Of a stretch of 38,131 nt of DNA, positions 1 to 7,547 are shown piece after piece; position 1 is the stretch's first letter; each line of letters begins with the position of its first letter. The notes below the pieces were generated by a model that worked only from the letters and a program-made list of their open reading frames with translations, was not told where the DNA came from and searched no databases. Origin of the DNA: Sphingobacteriia bacterium (GTDB lineage Bacteria; Bacteroidota; Bacteroidia; Chitinophagales; Chitinophagaceae). Both the position numbers and the translations under genes were made by a program. The DNA lies in assembly GCA_947452295.1 (NCBI GenBank), contig CANGCK010000033.1, positions 1 to 38,131 of the forward strand, written 5' to 3'.

Positions 1-546
1 AGTATTTGTAACTATAACAACCAAACTTTTAACGTACTATCAAAAGAGTTTTCACTGGTATATTTATTAATGCATGGATCAGAACACAGGTGGATGCGAT
101 TAAAATGGTTGATTGATCTTAAATATTATTGTTTTGTTGATTTCGATGAACAACTTTTTTGGCAATTAGTTGATAAATTAAAAGCTAAAAAATCAATACA
201 ACTTGGATTTCAAATTTACGAAATAATTTTCAACGAACCTTTCTCATTAAAGTATCAACGTTTTCCAATCCAATTTATGTTCAACAAGTCAATCGATATT
301 TTAAATCAACCAACTATAAAAATTAACAATACTATTTATGAAACTTTAATTGAGATTTTATTTAGATTAAATTTAGTCAATGGATGGAAAAACAAATTGA
401 ATATATTATCAGATTTATTGATACATGAAGAAGTAATTATTAATTCAGATAAACAATATGCATTTCAAATTTACGTACAACGAATTATTTATTTTATTAG
501 AAGAAGGATTGTAACAATTAAAAACGATAGGGAAATATTATTTTAA
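1..546 (+). CDS. Nucleotidyltransferase-family protein (PF14907-like), 3' part only
   Basis: The reading frame is open from base 1, so the first visible ATG at 70 is probably internal and the gene starts outside the window. About 181 residues of the C-terminal part are seen. The segment reading LMHGSEHRWMRLKWLIDL (frame positions 64-117) matches what I remember of the conserved 'HG..HRW.RLKW..D' stretch in the uncharacterised nucleotidyltransferase family PF14907, whose members often sit in exopolysaccharide loci of Bacteroidota. The rest is rich in Ile, Leu, Phe and Tyr with no clear membrane segment. The N-terminal nucleotide-binding motif is not in view, so activity cannot be judged. The gene converges on the sugar transferase at 552-1103 with only five bases between the stop codons. 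The family call rests on one motif and is moderate in confidence; the substrate is unknown. Confidence 0.55.
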   Translation, partial: SICNYNNQTFNVLSKEFSLVYLLMHGSEHRWMRLKWLIDLKYYCFVDFDEQLFWQLVDKLKAKKSIQLGFQIYEIIFNEPFSLKYQRFPIQFMFNKSIDILNQPTIKINNTIYETLIEILFRLNLVNGWKNKLNILSDLLIHEEVIINSDKQYAFQIYVQRIIYFIRRRIVTIKNDREILF

Positions 547-551
547 TTTTA

Positions 552-1103
552 TTAATGTGCTATACCCTTACTAGAAAATACATTGGTAAATGTTTTAACT
601 ATTATTGACATATCGAATGTAAATGATTTTCGTAATAAATATTCTTTTTCAAAATCTACTTTTTTCTCAATTGAAATTTCATCTCTCCCATTTATTTGCG
701 CCCAACCTGTTATACCTGGCTTTAATTTATCAACTCCAGCAGCTACCCTTAATGCCATTAAATCATCTTGATTATACAAGGCTGGCCTTGGGCCAACAAA
801 AACCATTTCACCTTTAATAATATTGATGAGGTTGGGCAATTCATCTAAACTCAATTTACGTAAAATGCCTCCGATTTTTAATAAATATTGTTGTGGGTTG
901 GTTAATAAATGGGTTGCCACATTGGGCGTATTTTTTTTCATAGATCTGAATTTGTATATATGAAAAAAAGTATAGTTAAGCCCTACCCTTTTTTGATGAA
1001 AGAAAACGGGAAAACCATCTTCAAAATAAATAAATATTGCTATTATTAAAAAAATGGGGAATAAAATAATTAAAATAATTAAGGCTAGTAGTTTATTTAA
1101 CAT
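552..1103 (-). CDS. Initiating sugar transferase (short monotopic phosphoglycosyl transferase, WcaJ/PglC catalytic-domain type)
   Basis: This enzyme transfers a sugar-1-phosphate from a UDP-sugar to undecaprenyl phosphate at the inner face of the inner membrane, starting the repeat unit. The 183-aa protein is only the catalytic core: a hydrophobic re-entrant helix at about residues 4-26, then FHQKRVG (35-41), KFRSM (51-55), the catalytic Asp-Glu pair D87-E88 in LSLDELPN, GPRP (104-107) and KPGITGWAQINGRD (128-141). It lacks the CoA-binding-like domain and extra helices of long WcaJ/WbaP proteins. ATG at 1103 is the only possible start, because a stop lies four codons upstream. The N terminus is shorter than usual, with no KR.FD stretch before the helix. 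It lies apart from the main minus-strand series, beyond a plus-strand island, so it probably has its own promoter in 1104-1301. The substrate is not readable from sequence; a WbjF-like reductase at 5374 suggests a 6-deoxy-HexNAc. Confidence 0.92.
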   Translation of the reverse strand: MLNKLLALIILIILFPIFLIIAIFIYFEDGFPVFFHQKRVGLNYTFFHIYKFRSMKKNTPNVATHLLTNPQQYLLKIGGILRKLSLDELPNLINIIKGEMVFVGPRPALYNQDDLMALRVAAGVDKLKPGITGWAQINGRDEISIEKKVDFEKEYLLRKSFTFDMSIIVKTFTNVFSSKGIAH

Positions 1104-1301
1104 AAAATTAATTTATTTAATTGGAAAGTGAATATCTGAAATTTTATTGGTTGAAATAGAATAAATCAATATTAATGAATTTTTAATAAATATTTAAATT
1201 AAAATGGATAAATAAATCTATGTTACAGTTTGATAATAAATTTTGTGATTAATTGAATATAATAAAGTTAAATTTTATAGACTTCTATTAGAATTTACAG
1301 A
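1104..1301. promoter_or_regulatory. Divergent intergenic region, probable promoters for both flanking genes
   Basis: These 198 bp separate the minus-strand sugar transferase from the plus-strand GT2. They are extremely AT-rich with no open reading frame of note. Because the two genes diverge here, each needs a promoter in this stretch; that is inference from layout. I looked for the Bacteroidota -7 element (TAnnTTTG) with an upstream TTTG and saw only near misses such as TACAGTTTG near 1233, so no exact promoter is called. Confidence 0.35.
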
Positions 1302-2105
1302 ATGAAAAATCCCGACAAGATGTGCAGTATAATATGCAGTATAGTCATATATAAAAATCCACTACATGAGTTAAAGGAAACTATACACTGTTTATTAGCT
1401 ACTGACTTAAACATTAAAATAATATTGGTAGATAACTCGCCAACCAATATATATAAAGATATTGTCTATGATGAAAGAATTGAATATATTTTCAATTCAA
1501 AAAATGTTGGATTTGGCGCTGCACACAATATTGCTATAAAGCAATCAATTCAATTAAATAGTACATATCATTTGGTGATTAATCCTGATATTTCATTTAT
1601 AAAAGGCACGTTAGAATCTATATTACTATTCATGGAACAGAACAAAGAAATTGGCCATTTAATGCCTAAGATTGTTTACCCAAATGGGAAACCACAATAT
1701 TTGTGCAAAAGAAAGCCAACTGTTTTAGATTTATTTTTAAGAGGATTCATTCCACAAAAATATCATTCATTATTTAGAAGTAGAATGAACAAGTTTGAAT
1801 TTAAAGATCTTGATCTAAATGATATTATTTACAACGTACCGTTTTTATCTGGATGTTTTATGTTTTTAAAAACAGAAATATTAAAACAATCTGGTTTATT
1901 TGATGAAAAATATTTTATGTATTTAGAAGATGCTGATTTAACAAGAAGAATGCTGGAATTTTGTCATAATTCATATTACCCTCATGCAGAAGTAACACAT
2001 ATTTATTCCGGTTTAACTCATAAGCATTTGAAATATAAATTGATTACTATAAGAAGTGCAATTTATTATTTTAGCAAATGGGGGTGGATAAAAAATATTT
2101 TATAA
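1302..2105 (+). CDS. Glycosyltransferase family 2 (rhamnosyltransferase/WbbL-like)
   Basis: This is a cytoplasmic GT-A-fold inverting glycosyltransferase that adds one sugar to the lipid-linked repeat unit. In the 267-aa protein the nucleotide-binding strand ends in VDN (43-45). NVGFGAAHN (68-76) and NPDIS (94-98, the DxD equivalent) follow, and LSGCFMF (182-188) and FDEKYFMYLEDADLTRR (200-216) form the acceptor/catalytic-base region. These are the hallmarks of the WbbL-type rhamnosyltransferase branch of GT2. The family often uses dTDP-rhamnose, but no rmlABCD genes are in the window, so the donor is open. ATG at 1302 is used; M7 is an alternative start. It opens a plus-strand island of three genes inside a minus-strand locus. 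Confidence 0.85.
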   Translation: MKNPDKMCSIICSIVIYKNPLHELKETIHCLLATDLNIKIILVDNSPTNIYKDIVYDERIEYIFNSKNVGFGAAHNIAIKQSIQLNSTYHLVINPDISFIKGTLESILLFMEQNKEIGHLMPKIVYPNGKPQYLCKRKPTVLDLFLRGFIPQKYHSLFRSRMNKFEFKDLDLNDIIYNVPFLSGCFMFLKTEILKQSGLFDEKYFMYLEDADLTRRMLEFCHNSYYPHAEVTHIYSGLTHKHLKYKLITIRSAIYYFSKWGWIKNIL

Positions 2106-2232
2106 AGTAAAAAGGATGAATTACGAATAAAAAGTAACAAACAAATGAACTAAAAATCTAAAAACATGATGATAATCATAGATTAATAAAAATAAACAAG
2201 ATACATTTGCAATTATATAATGTTTTATTTTT

Positions 2233-2403
2233 ATGTTTGATTCACTAATTTATATAGATCCAGGTTCTGGTAGTTTACTTTTTCAAGCAATATTATCTGG
2301 ACTATTAACCATTTTAGTATTTTTTAAACAAATAGTTGCTTACTTGAGGCTAAGAATATTTGGAAAAACCAAAAAAGAGGTTGATTTAGATAATTTAGAT
2401 TAA
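2233..2403 (+). CDS. Small YIDPGSGS-motif membrane protein (56 aa)
   Basis: An ATG at 2233 opens a 56-codon frame that stops at 2401-2403, four bases before the next gene's ATG at 2407. The protein begins with the motif YIDPGSGS (residues 7-14), continues as one hydrophobic helix at about 15-34, and ends in a basic stretch (LRLRIFGKTKK) and an acidic tail. I recognise this short type: small proteins with a YIDPG[TS]GS start and one helix occur next to methyltransferases and sulfatase-fold proteins in many bacterial polysaccharide loci, with no established function. The tight spacing to the kinase-like/methyltransferase gene suggests they are co-expressed. The motif probably sits just outside the membrane with the basic end inside, but topology is inferred. 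Confidence 0.8.
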   Translation: MFDSLIYIDPGSGSLLFQAILSGLLTILVFFKQIVAYLRLRIFGKTKKEVDLDNLD

Positions 2404-2406
2404 GTC

Positions 2407-3771
2407 ATGACAAAACCTAATGAAATTTCATTTAGAGATACCGCTGCAAGAGTAACAAAGAAAGAAAACGGTTATTTTCGTTACATTTTCAATGAATACA
2501 AAACAGAATATGACCATTTAATGCAGTCTGGTTTGTATGATGCATTGGTAGAAAAGCACTTATTAGTAGCTCACAAAGAATTACCTGTAGAAGAAGCTAA
2601 TTACAATGTATACAAGCTGTTGTACCCAACACAAATAAATTTCCAAAGTTACCCCTTTGAATGGTCTTATTCCCAATGGGTAAAAGCTATACTGGCATAT
2701 TTACGAATCAATCATATTGCATTGCAATTTGGTATGATTTTAAAAGATGCCACACCCTATAATTTTTATTTAACAGGTGGTAAGGCAATTATGTTTGATA
2801 CCAGTTCATTCATTTTTTTTAAAGAGAATGATTCATGGTTGGCATATAGGCAATTTTGTGAGGAATTTCTGGGGCCAATTTCATTGATGCATTACAACGG
2901 TACAAGATGGGGTAAATTAACAATGAGTGCATTGAGGGGTATGCCATTGGATTTTATTAGTAAGCAGTTGCCCCTTAAATCATGGTTTAATCTAACCACA
3001 TTATTACATATTCATTTACATGGCAAGTACTCTGGCAAATCTGAAATAGCAGTAACGAAGGAAGTGACTAAAAAAGGATTTAGCTTAGAAAAGATACTTT
3101 CTTTAAATAAAATGATTTTTGCAACTATTTCTAAATGGACGAAAGCTTACCAATTCAATAATCATTGGGTTAATTATTATGAAAATGATATTGAATCAGC
3201 AGCTTACTTAGTAGACAAAGAACAAATGATACGCAAATGGTTGAATGATATTGAACCGGAAACAGTTTTAGATTTGGGAGCCAATACGGGGAAGTTTTCT
3301 TTTATTGCTGCAGAATATGCAACTAGAGTTATAGCTGTGGAATATGATGATATTTGTGTAGATGGAATTGAATCACAAATAAAGGATGAAAAAACACTTA
3401 CATTAATTGGAGAAATATCGGAGCCTACTCCTAGTTTGGGATTTGACCATAAAGAATTTAGCAGTATATTAGTACGTGCAAAGTCTGAAATGACCTTTGG
3501 CTTAGCATTAATACACCATTTATATTTTACCAATTATTTGAACTTTAACCAAATAGCCAATTATTTTTCAAACATAAGTACCCAGTATTCAATAATTGAA
3601 TTTATAGATAAGGAAGACCAAAAGGTTAAAATAATTTCTAAAAATAAAGGTATTACTACTGAATTGTATACACAAGAAGGCTTTGAGAAAAGCCTGATGA
3701 AATATTTCAAAATCATAGAGAAGCACAAGATTGCAGATAGTGCGAGGACTTTGTATTTATTGAAAAAATAG
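2407..3771 (+). CDS. Kinase-like domain fused to class I SAM-dependent methyltransferase (NoeA-like)
   Basis: This is a two-part 454-aa protein. Residues ~1-215 resemble an atypical kinase fold: K113-D114 in LKDATPYN (112-119) occupies the place of the kinase catalytic loop (H/YxD....N), and FDTSSF (130-135) occupies that of the metal-binding D-F/L-G. Residues ~255-454 are a class I methyltransferase with motif I VLDLGANTGKFS (287-298), an acidic strand end VEYDD (311-315) and a later ALIHHLYF (367-374). The whole layout matches proteins annotated as nodulation protein NoeA or 'class I SAM-dependent methyltransferase' in polysaccharide loci. A transferred methyl on a glycan is plausible but the substrate is unknown, and whether the N-terminal part is active is unclear. 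It follows the YIDPGSGS gene by three bases and converges on the sulfatase-fold gene with a single base between stops. Confidence 0.75.
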   Translation: MTKPNEISFRDTAARVTKKENGYFRYIFNEYKTEYDHLMQSGLYDALVEKHLLVAHKELPVEEANYNVYKLLYPTQINFQSYPFEWSYSQWVKAILAYLRINHIALQFGMILKDATPYNFYLTGGKAIMFDTSSFIFFKENDSWLAYRQFCEEFLGPISLMHYNGTRWGKLTMSALRGMPLDFISKQLPLKSWFNLTTLLHIHLHGKYSGKSEIAVTKEVTKKGFSLEKILSLNKMIFATISKWTKAYQFNNHWVNYYENDIESAAYLVDKEQMIRKWLNDIEPETVLDLGANTGKFSFIAAEYATRVIAVEYDDICVDGIESQIKDEKTLTLIGEISEPTPSLGFDHKEFSSILVRAKSEMTFGLALIHHLYFTNYLNFNQIANYFSNISTQYSIIEFIDKEDQKVKIISKNKGITTELYTQEGFEKSLMKYFKIIEKHKIADSARTLYLLKK

Positions 3772-3772
3772 A

Positions 3773-5239
3773 TTAATTAAATTTTACAATTTCTGTTACA
3801 TTTTTAAATTTATATGGTGCGATATAATTTGAAAAATAAGAAGTGTCCTTTAGAATAGGCAGCTTTTCATCAAAATAATTATTCAACAATAATCTAAAAT
3901 TGTTTACTGGCGAAATAGTCATTAATGAATCTGCCAGGTCTATATCAGGAAAATATATTGCACTGAAATTCCTCATTCTATCTTTAAGTACTTTATCTGT
4001 TGGGTTAGCCCAATCAGCTTCATTAAATCCAAAAGAAGTACCATGATCTGATTGAACTATAATAATAGGTTTCTCTTTTGATTGATTCAAAATACTATTC
4101 AATGTAGCAATTACTTTTTTATTCAAAGAATCAATTGTTTTAATATATAGTGCTTTTCTGGAAAATGTAGATGGTGTAATTACATCATTAGGTTCTACTA
4201 ATTCAAAATTATCATGAGGGCAAAGAATATGCGCAAGTACGAATTTCTTTTTATTTATTAACGAGATTTTACAAAGTGTAGAAAATGAATGATCAATTAC
4301 TTCTGTATTAGTATATAAAACAGGGATATAAGATTTCATATAAGCCAAAATAGTAGTATTCAATAAGATATTGGTAAACTCATTTACTTTATTGTTCAAA
4401 CTAATGTTAATATCCGCAGATTTCATAAATTGAGTTGGGCCCCAACCAGAACATAAATTAATAAAAGTGTAGCCCTTTTTATTAAGATAATTAAATGTTT
4501 TATTTTGTTGTATTAAGCTATAAAAAGTAGTTCTGTCAATTGATTTTACATCATCAATTTCTCGATTAACATAATCCCAGTTTAAAGAAGATGCCAAGGA
4601 TAAAAAGGTCAAAGAATAATTACTTATACTATTATGTACTAAATAGAATTTTTTATTCTTTAAATAATTTATAAATAAATGATTATCGAACCCATATTCA
4701 GTTTTTAATGTAGTAGAATTAGGATATCCATCTAAAATTATATAGTAAATATCTTTATTTGAGTTTCGAAGATTATTACTTGATGAAATTGTTTCGGATT
4801 TATTTGATATTGATTTTTTAAAAGTATCAAAATAAAATACAGTAGAGATCAATATAAAAAATGAATAAATATTAAAGTAAGAATTGACATTTTTATTATA
4901 AATTGTTCTGATCAGTAAAAACAACAATAGCAAACTACAAATAAAAAAAAGAAATGGGTTTATGGGAAATTTAAGTGGAGTAAAAAAAGCATTTAATTTT
5001 AAATAAATTAGATACTGATAATAAAAAAAAAAGATACAAAGTGAAGTAATTGAAGTAAAGTTTAGTTTGGACTTGCAAATTATAGCAATAAATGAAGAAA
5101 TTATAAAAGTGAGGATAATTGGCTTTGCAACTTGTTCGAAATTTAATTGATTGGCATTTTTAACATATAAAAATAAAATGGGCTGAATTGAAAAAAATAT
5201 AATGTGGAAGGGAAAATTAAGAGATGATATTTTTTTCAT
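3773..5239 (-). CDS. Membrane-anchored sulfatase/alkaline-phosphatase-fold protein
   Basis: The 488-aa protein has about five hydrophobic segments in its first 140 residues and then a soluble, probably periplasmic, domain. That domain opens with DIYYIILDGY (163-172), whose D170 is the usual first metal ligand of the alkaline-phosphatase superfamily. NYSLTFLSLASSLN (207-220) carries the likely nucleophile Thr/Ser, LCPHDNF (339-345) follows, and SDHG (397-400) gives the second Asp-His metal pair. The fold is typical of phosphoethanolamine/phosphoglycerol transferases and sulfatases; the actual reaction is unknown. The frame extends to a TTG at 5245, but ATG at 5237-5239 two codons in is the more likely start and is used here. 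It ends one base from the convergent methyltransferase gene. Together with the YIDPGSGS protein this makes a recurrent trio. 134 bp separate it from the upstream minus-strand gene. Confidence 0.8.
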   Translation of the reverse strand: MKKISSLNFPFHIIFFSIQPILFLYVKNANQLNFEQVAKPIILTFIISSFIAIICKSKLNFTSITSLCIFFFYYQYLIYLKLNAFFTPLKFPINPFLFFICSLLLLFLLIRTIYNKNVNSYFNIYSFFILISTVFYFDTFKKSISNKSETISSSNNLRNSNKDIYYIILDGYPNSTTLKTEYGFDNHLFINYLKNKKFYLVHNSISNYSLTFLSLASSLNWDYVNREIDDVKSIDRTTFYSLIQQNKTFNYLNKKGYTFINLCSGWGPTQFMKSADINISLNNKVNEFTNILLNTTILAYMKSYIPVLYTNTEVIDHSFSTLCKISLINKKKFVLAHILCPHDNFELVEPNDVITPSTFSRKALYIKTIDSLNKKVIATLNSILNQSKEKPIIIVQSDHGTSFGFNEADWANPTDKVLKDRMRNFSAIYFPDIDLADSLMTISPVNNFRLLLNNYFDEKLPILKDTSYFSNYIAPYKFKNVTEIVKFN

Positions 5240-5373
5240 TAACAAATCATTAATATTAAAATTATCTAATCAATTTAGTTAAGTAATTAAATCGAATTCG
5301 ATTAATTTAAATTGATTCAAAGTAACCAGAAACTATTAATTCAAATTTTTTTGTGGTTATTTAAATTACTTTT

Positions 5374-6264
5374 TCAAGTATTTATATTATCCAATACTTT
5401 ATTTGGATTCCAACCAAATGATAATCTAGCTTTTGAATCATCAAAAGTTAATGTTGAAGTGATTTTAGATAATTTATCGGAATTTAATGGAAATTTATTT
5501 CCTACAATATCACCAATTAATGCCAGAAACTTAGCAAAAATTAGTGGTAAATTTAGAATCTTTTTTTTCTTAAAACGAGATGCAAGAATAGTACTTAGTT
5601 CAAAAAATGTCGGATTGATTCCATCAGTTAAATTGTATATTCCACCTTTTTCAGCAACTTGTAAAATAATTTGTGATACATCATTTGCTAATACCATGCT
5701 TTTTTTTGCCTTGCCACCTGCAATATTAAAATAGTACCCTTTTTTAATACCCCTAATCATTGAACCCAAATTACCCGGTGGATTAGCACCTACTACAAGA
5801 GGTAATCGAAGAATAGTACATTTTACATTGTGCTTTTTACACCAATCAGATACAGTGATTTCAGCTTGAATTTTACTAAGCCCATATGAATCAGTTGCAA
5901 GTAATGGCGTAGTTTCATCAATTAAGTGTCCTTTTGTTATACCATATACACTAACAGAACTGATAAATATAAAGTATCTAGGAATATAAGATTTAGCTAA
6001 TCCTTCGAGTAAATTAATTGTACCTTGAACATTAACATCATAAAATATCTTTTTCTCAAATTCGGATTTAGGTATAAAATGTGCTTTACCTGCATTATGA
6101 ATAATCAAATCAAATTGTTCTTTAAATTTAGGTACTGATGTAGATATATCAAACAAATAATCTGAATAGGTTCTCCCAAGTGTTTTATAATTACTATTTT
6201 TTTTTATGCTGTTCAGAATATACTTTCCAAGAAAACCACTAGCACCAGTTAATAAGACATTCAT
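5374..6264 (-). CDS. NAD-dependent epimerase/reductase of the WbjF/WbpV type (extended SDR)
   Basis: This is an extended short-chain dehydrogenase of 296 aa, probably reducing or epimerising C4 of a UDP-4-keto-6-deoxy-HexNAc to give UDP-D-QuiNAc or UDP-D-FucNAc for the priming step. The NAD(P) motif is GASGFLG (7-13), the strand ISSVSVYG (101-108) carries the catalytic Ser, and DSYGLSK (125-131) supplies Tyr127 and Lys131. NPPGNLGSMIRGIKKG (161-176) and KSMVLANDV (188-196) match substrate-loop positions of the WbpV/WbjF group. In P. aeruginosa O11-type clusters WbjF follows the L-FucNAc genes and the WbjE transferase, and the same order is seen here, five bases after the WbuB-like gene. The required 4,6-dehydratase (WbpM type) is not in the window unless another dehydratase here supplies the intermediate. 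Stereochemistry cannot be read from sequence. Confidence 0.75.
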   Translation of the reverse strand: MNVLLTGASGFLGKYILNSIKKNSNYKTLGRTYSDYLFDISTSVPKFKEQFDLIIHNAGKAHFIPKSEFEKKIFYDVNVQGTINLLEGLAKSYIPRYFIFISSVSVYGITKGHLIDETTPLLATDSYGLSKIQAEITVSDWCKKHNVKCTILRLPLVVGANPPGNLGSMIRGIKKGYYFNIAGGKAKKSMVLANDVSQIILQVAEKGGIYNLTDGINPTFFELSTILASRFKKKKILNLPLIFAKFLALIGDIVGNKFPLNSDKLSKITSTLTFDDSKARLSFGWNPNKVLDNINT

Positions 6265-6268
6265 TACA

Positions 6269-7471
6269 TTAAATATTTCGGGTCAATACTTTTTTATACT
6301 CTTCAAACACAATGTATTCAGTAAAATTTGCAAGTACAAATTTTCTGGCATTTTCTCCTTTTCTTTTTAATAATTCGCTTTGAGCAATGTCATTTAAAAA
6401 GCTAATTATTGCATTTTCCTTTTCCCAATTAAAGCTCCAACCAATATCTTCATTATTAATATACAAATCGATTTCAGAACCCTTATCCCCTATATATAAA
6501 ATTGGTTTAGCTGCAGACATTATATTATATACTTTTGAAGGTACACCTAGTCCATACATACCCTCACAAAGAGTTACTAATCCTATATCGCAACTATTTA
6601 AAAATAAGTGTTGTTCATTTCTTGGTTTAGATTCAAAAAAATAAACGTTTGAAATGTTTTGAAATAAAACTAAATCTTGTAGTAATTTTTTATGAGCCCC
6701 GTCACCAATTATTATTAATACTAAATTAGGATTAGACATTTTGTTAAATAAATCGATGAATTTTTCTAATCCTTGAACTCTTCCTATATTTCCAGCAAAT
6801 TCTATTACAATTTTATTTTCCAGATTTAAATTAAAATATTCTTGCCTATTGATTGTAGAATCTGGTAAAACCATTAAATGATCAGCCCAATTAGGGATTA
6901 TAGTAATTTTATTTTTAGTAATACCCTTTTTAACAAAAAAATCAGCCATATCAGAACCGCAAGCAATTAATTGATCAGCAGATTTATATCCATAATTTAT
7001 GGCTTTTAAAATGTATTGATATGAAATTGATTTCGTTTTTATAATACCTGAAGCAACTGCATTTTCAGGAAAAATATCTTGCAATATTATAATTAATTTG
7101 AATTTTTTTATTCTTTTTAGAAAACCAATAACAACCAATAATGTTGGTGGATTAGTTACTAAAATCAGTTTATCATCTTTTTTAATTTTAAATACAATTT
7201 TAAAGAAAACTGCAATAGTAAAATAAAAGAAAAGAAATACTCTGTTAATTAGTTTATTCTTATCTAATTTTGGAGTATTAATTCTATTTATATTAATCCT
7301 CCCGTCAATTGTGTTATCAGTATTTAATTTATTAGACTGATAGGATGATGAACCACAAATCACATTAACTTCACTTACATCTGCTAATGTTTCTGCAATT
7401 TTAGTCATTACATATCCAGTAGATGTTTCATCTGGATAAAAAAGTTGAGTTACAATCCATGTTTTAATCAT
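6269..7471 (-). CDS. wbuB: Glycosyltransferase family 4, WbuB/WbjE-like (L-FucNAc transferase candidate)
   Basis: This GT-B retaining glycosyltransferase (400 aa from the ATG at 7471) acts at the cytoplasmic membrane face. The N-terminal domain begins MIKTWIVTQLFYPDE. VTNPPTLL is at about 105-112, and the linker region has ILQDIFPENAVASG (129-142). The C-terminal donor domain shows EFAGNIGRVQG (224-234), IIGDG (254-258) and VPSKVYNIMSAAKPI (310-324). This pattern is that of WbuB/WcaI-type enzymes encoded right after fnlABC, where they transfer L-FucNAc. The frame reaches a TTG at 7489, but the ATG at 7469-7471 fits the family's start better. It lies downstream of the fnlB-like gene and five bases before the WbjF-like gene, supporting a shared transcript. 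The donor assignment follows from context, not from residues seen. Confidence 0.82.
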   Translation of the reverse strand: MIKTWIVTQLFYPDETSTGYVMTKIAETLADVSEVNVICGSSSYQSNKLNTDNTIDGRININRINTPKLDKNKLINRVFLFFYFTIAVFFKIVFKIKKDDKLILVTNPPTLLVVIGFLKRIKKFKLIIILQDIFPENAVASGIIKTKSISYQYILKAINYGYKSADQLIACGSDMADFFVKKGITKNKITIIPNWADHLMVLPDSTINRQEYFNLNLENKIVIEFAGNIGRVQGLEKFIDLFNKMSNPNLVLIIIGDGAHKKLLQDLVLFQNISNVYFFESKPRNEQHLFLNSCDIGLVTLCEGMYGLGVPSKVYNIMSAAKPILYIGDKGSEIDLYINNEDIGWSFNWEKENAIISFLNDIAQSELLKRKGENARKFVLANFTEYIVFEEYKKVLTRNI

Positions 7472-7547
7472 TTTTAATGATTTATTCAATTGTTAGCAAT
7501 TTTATAATATCACCATTAAATTGATCTCAATACTAACGCACAAAAGA

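Noticed and set aside
583..817. Short plus-strand frames opposite the sugar transferase
   Set aside because: They are antisense to a clear conserved gene and show no motif of their own. The same holds for the other short frames lying opposite or inside the minus-strand genes.
5240..5245. TTG start of the sulfatase-fold gene
   Set aside because: An ATG two codons downstream (5237-5239) gives the same membrane segment and is the more usual start. The same reasoning moved the starts of the WbuB-like gene (7471) and wbuX (15152).
5312..5734. A 140-aa plus-strand frame overlapping the WbjF-like gene
   Set aside because: It is the reverse of the 3' half of a conserved SDR gene, and its hydrophobic N terminus comes from AT-rich antisense sequence.
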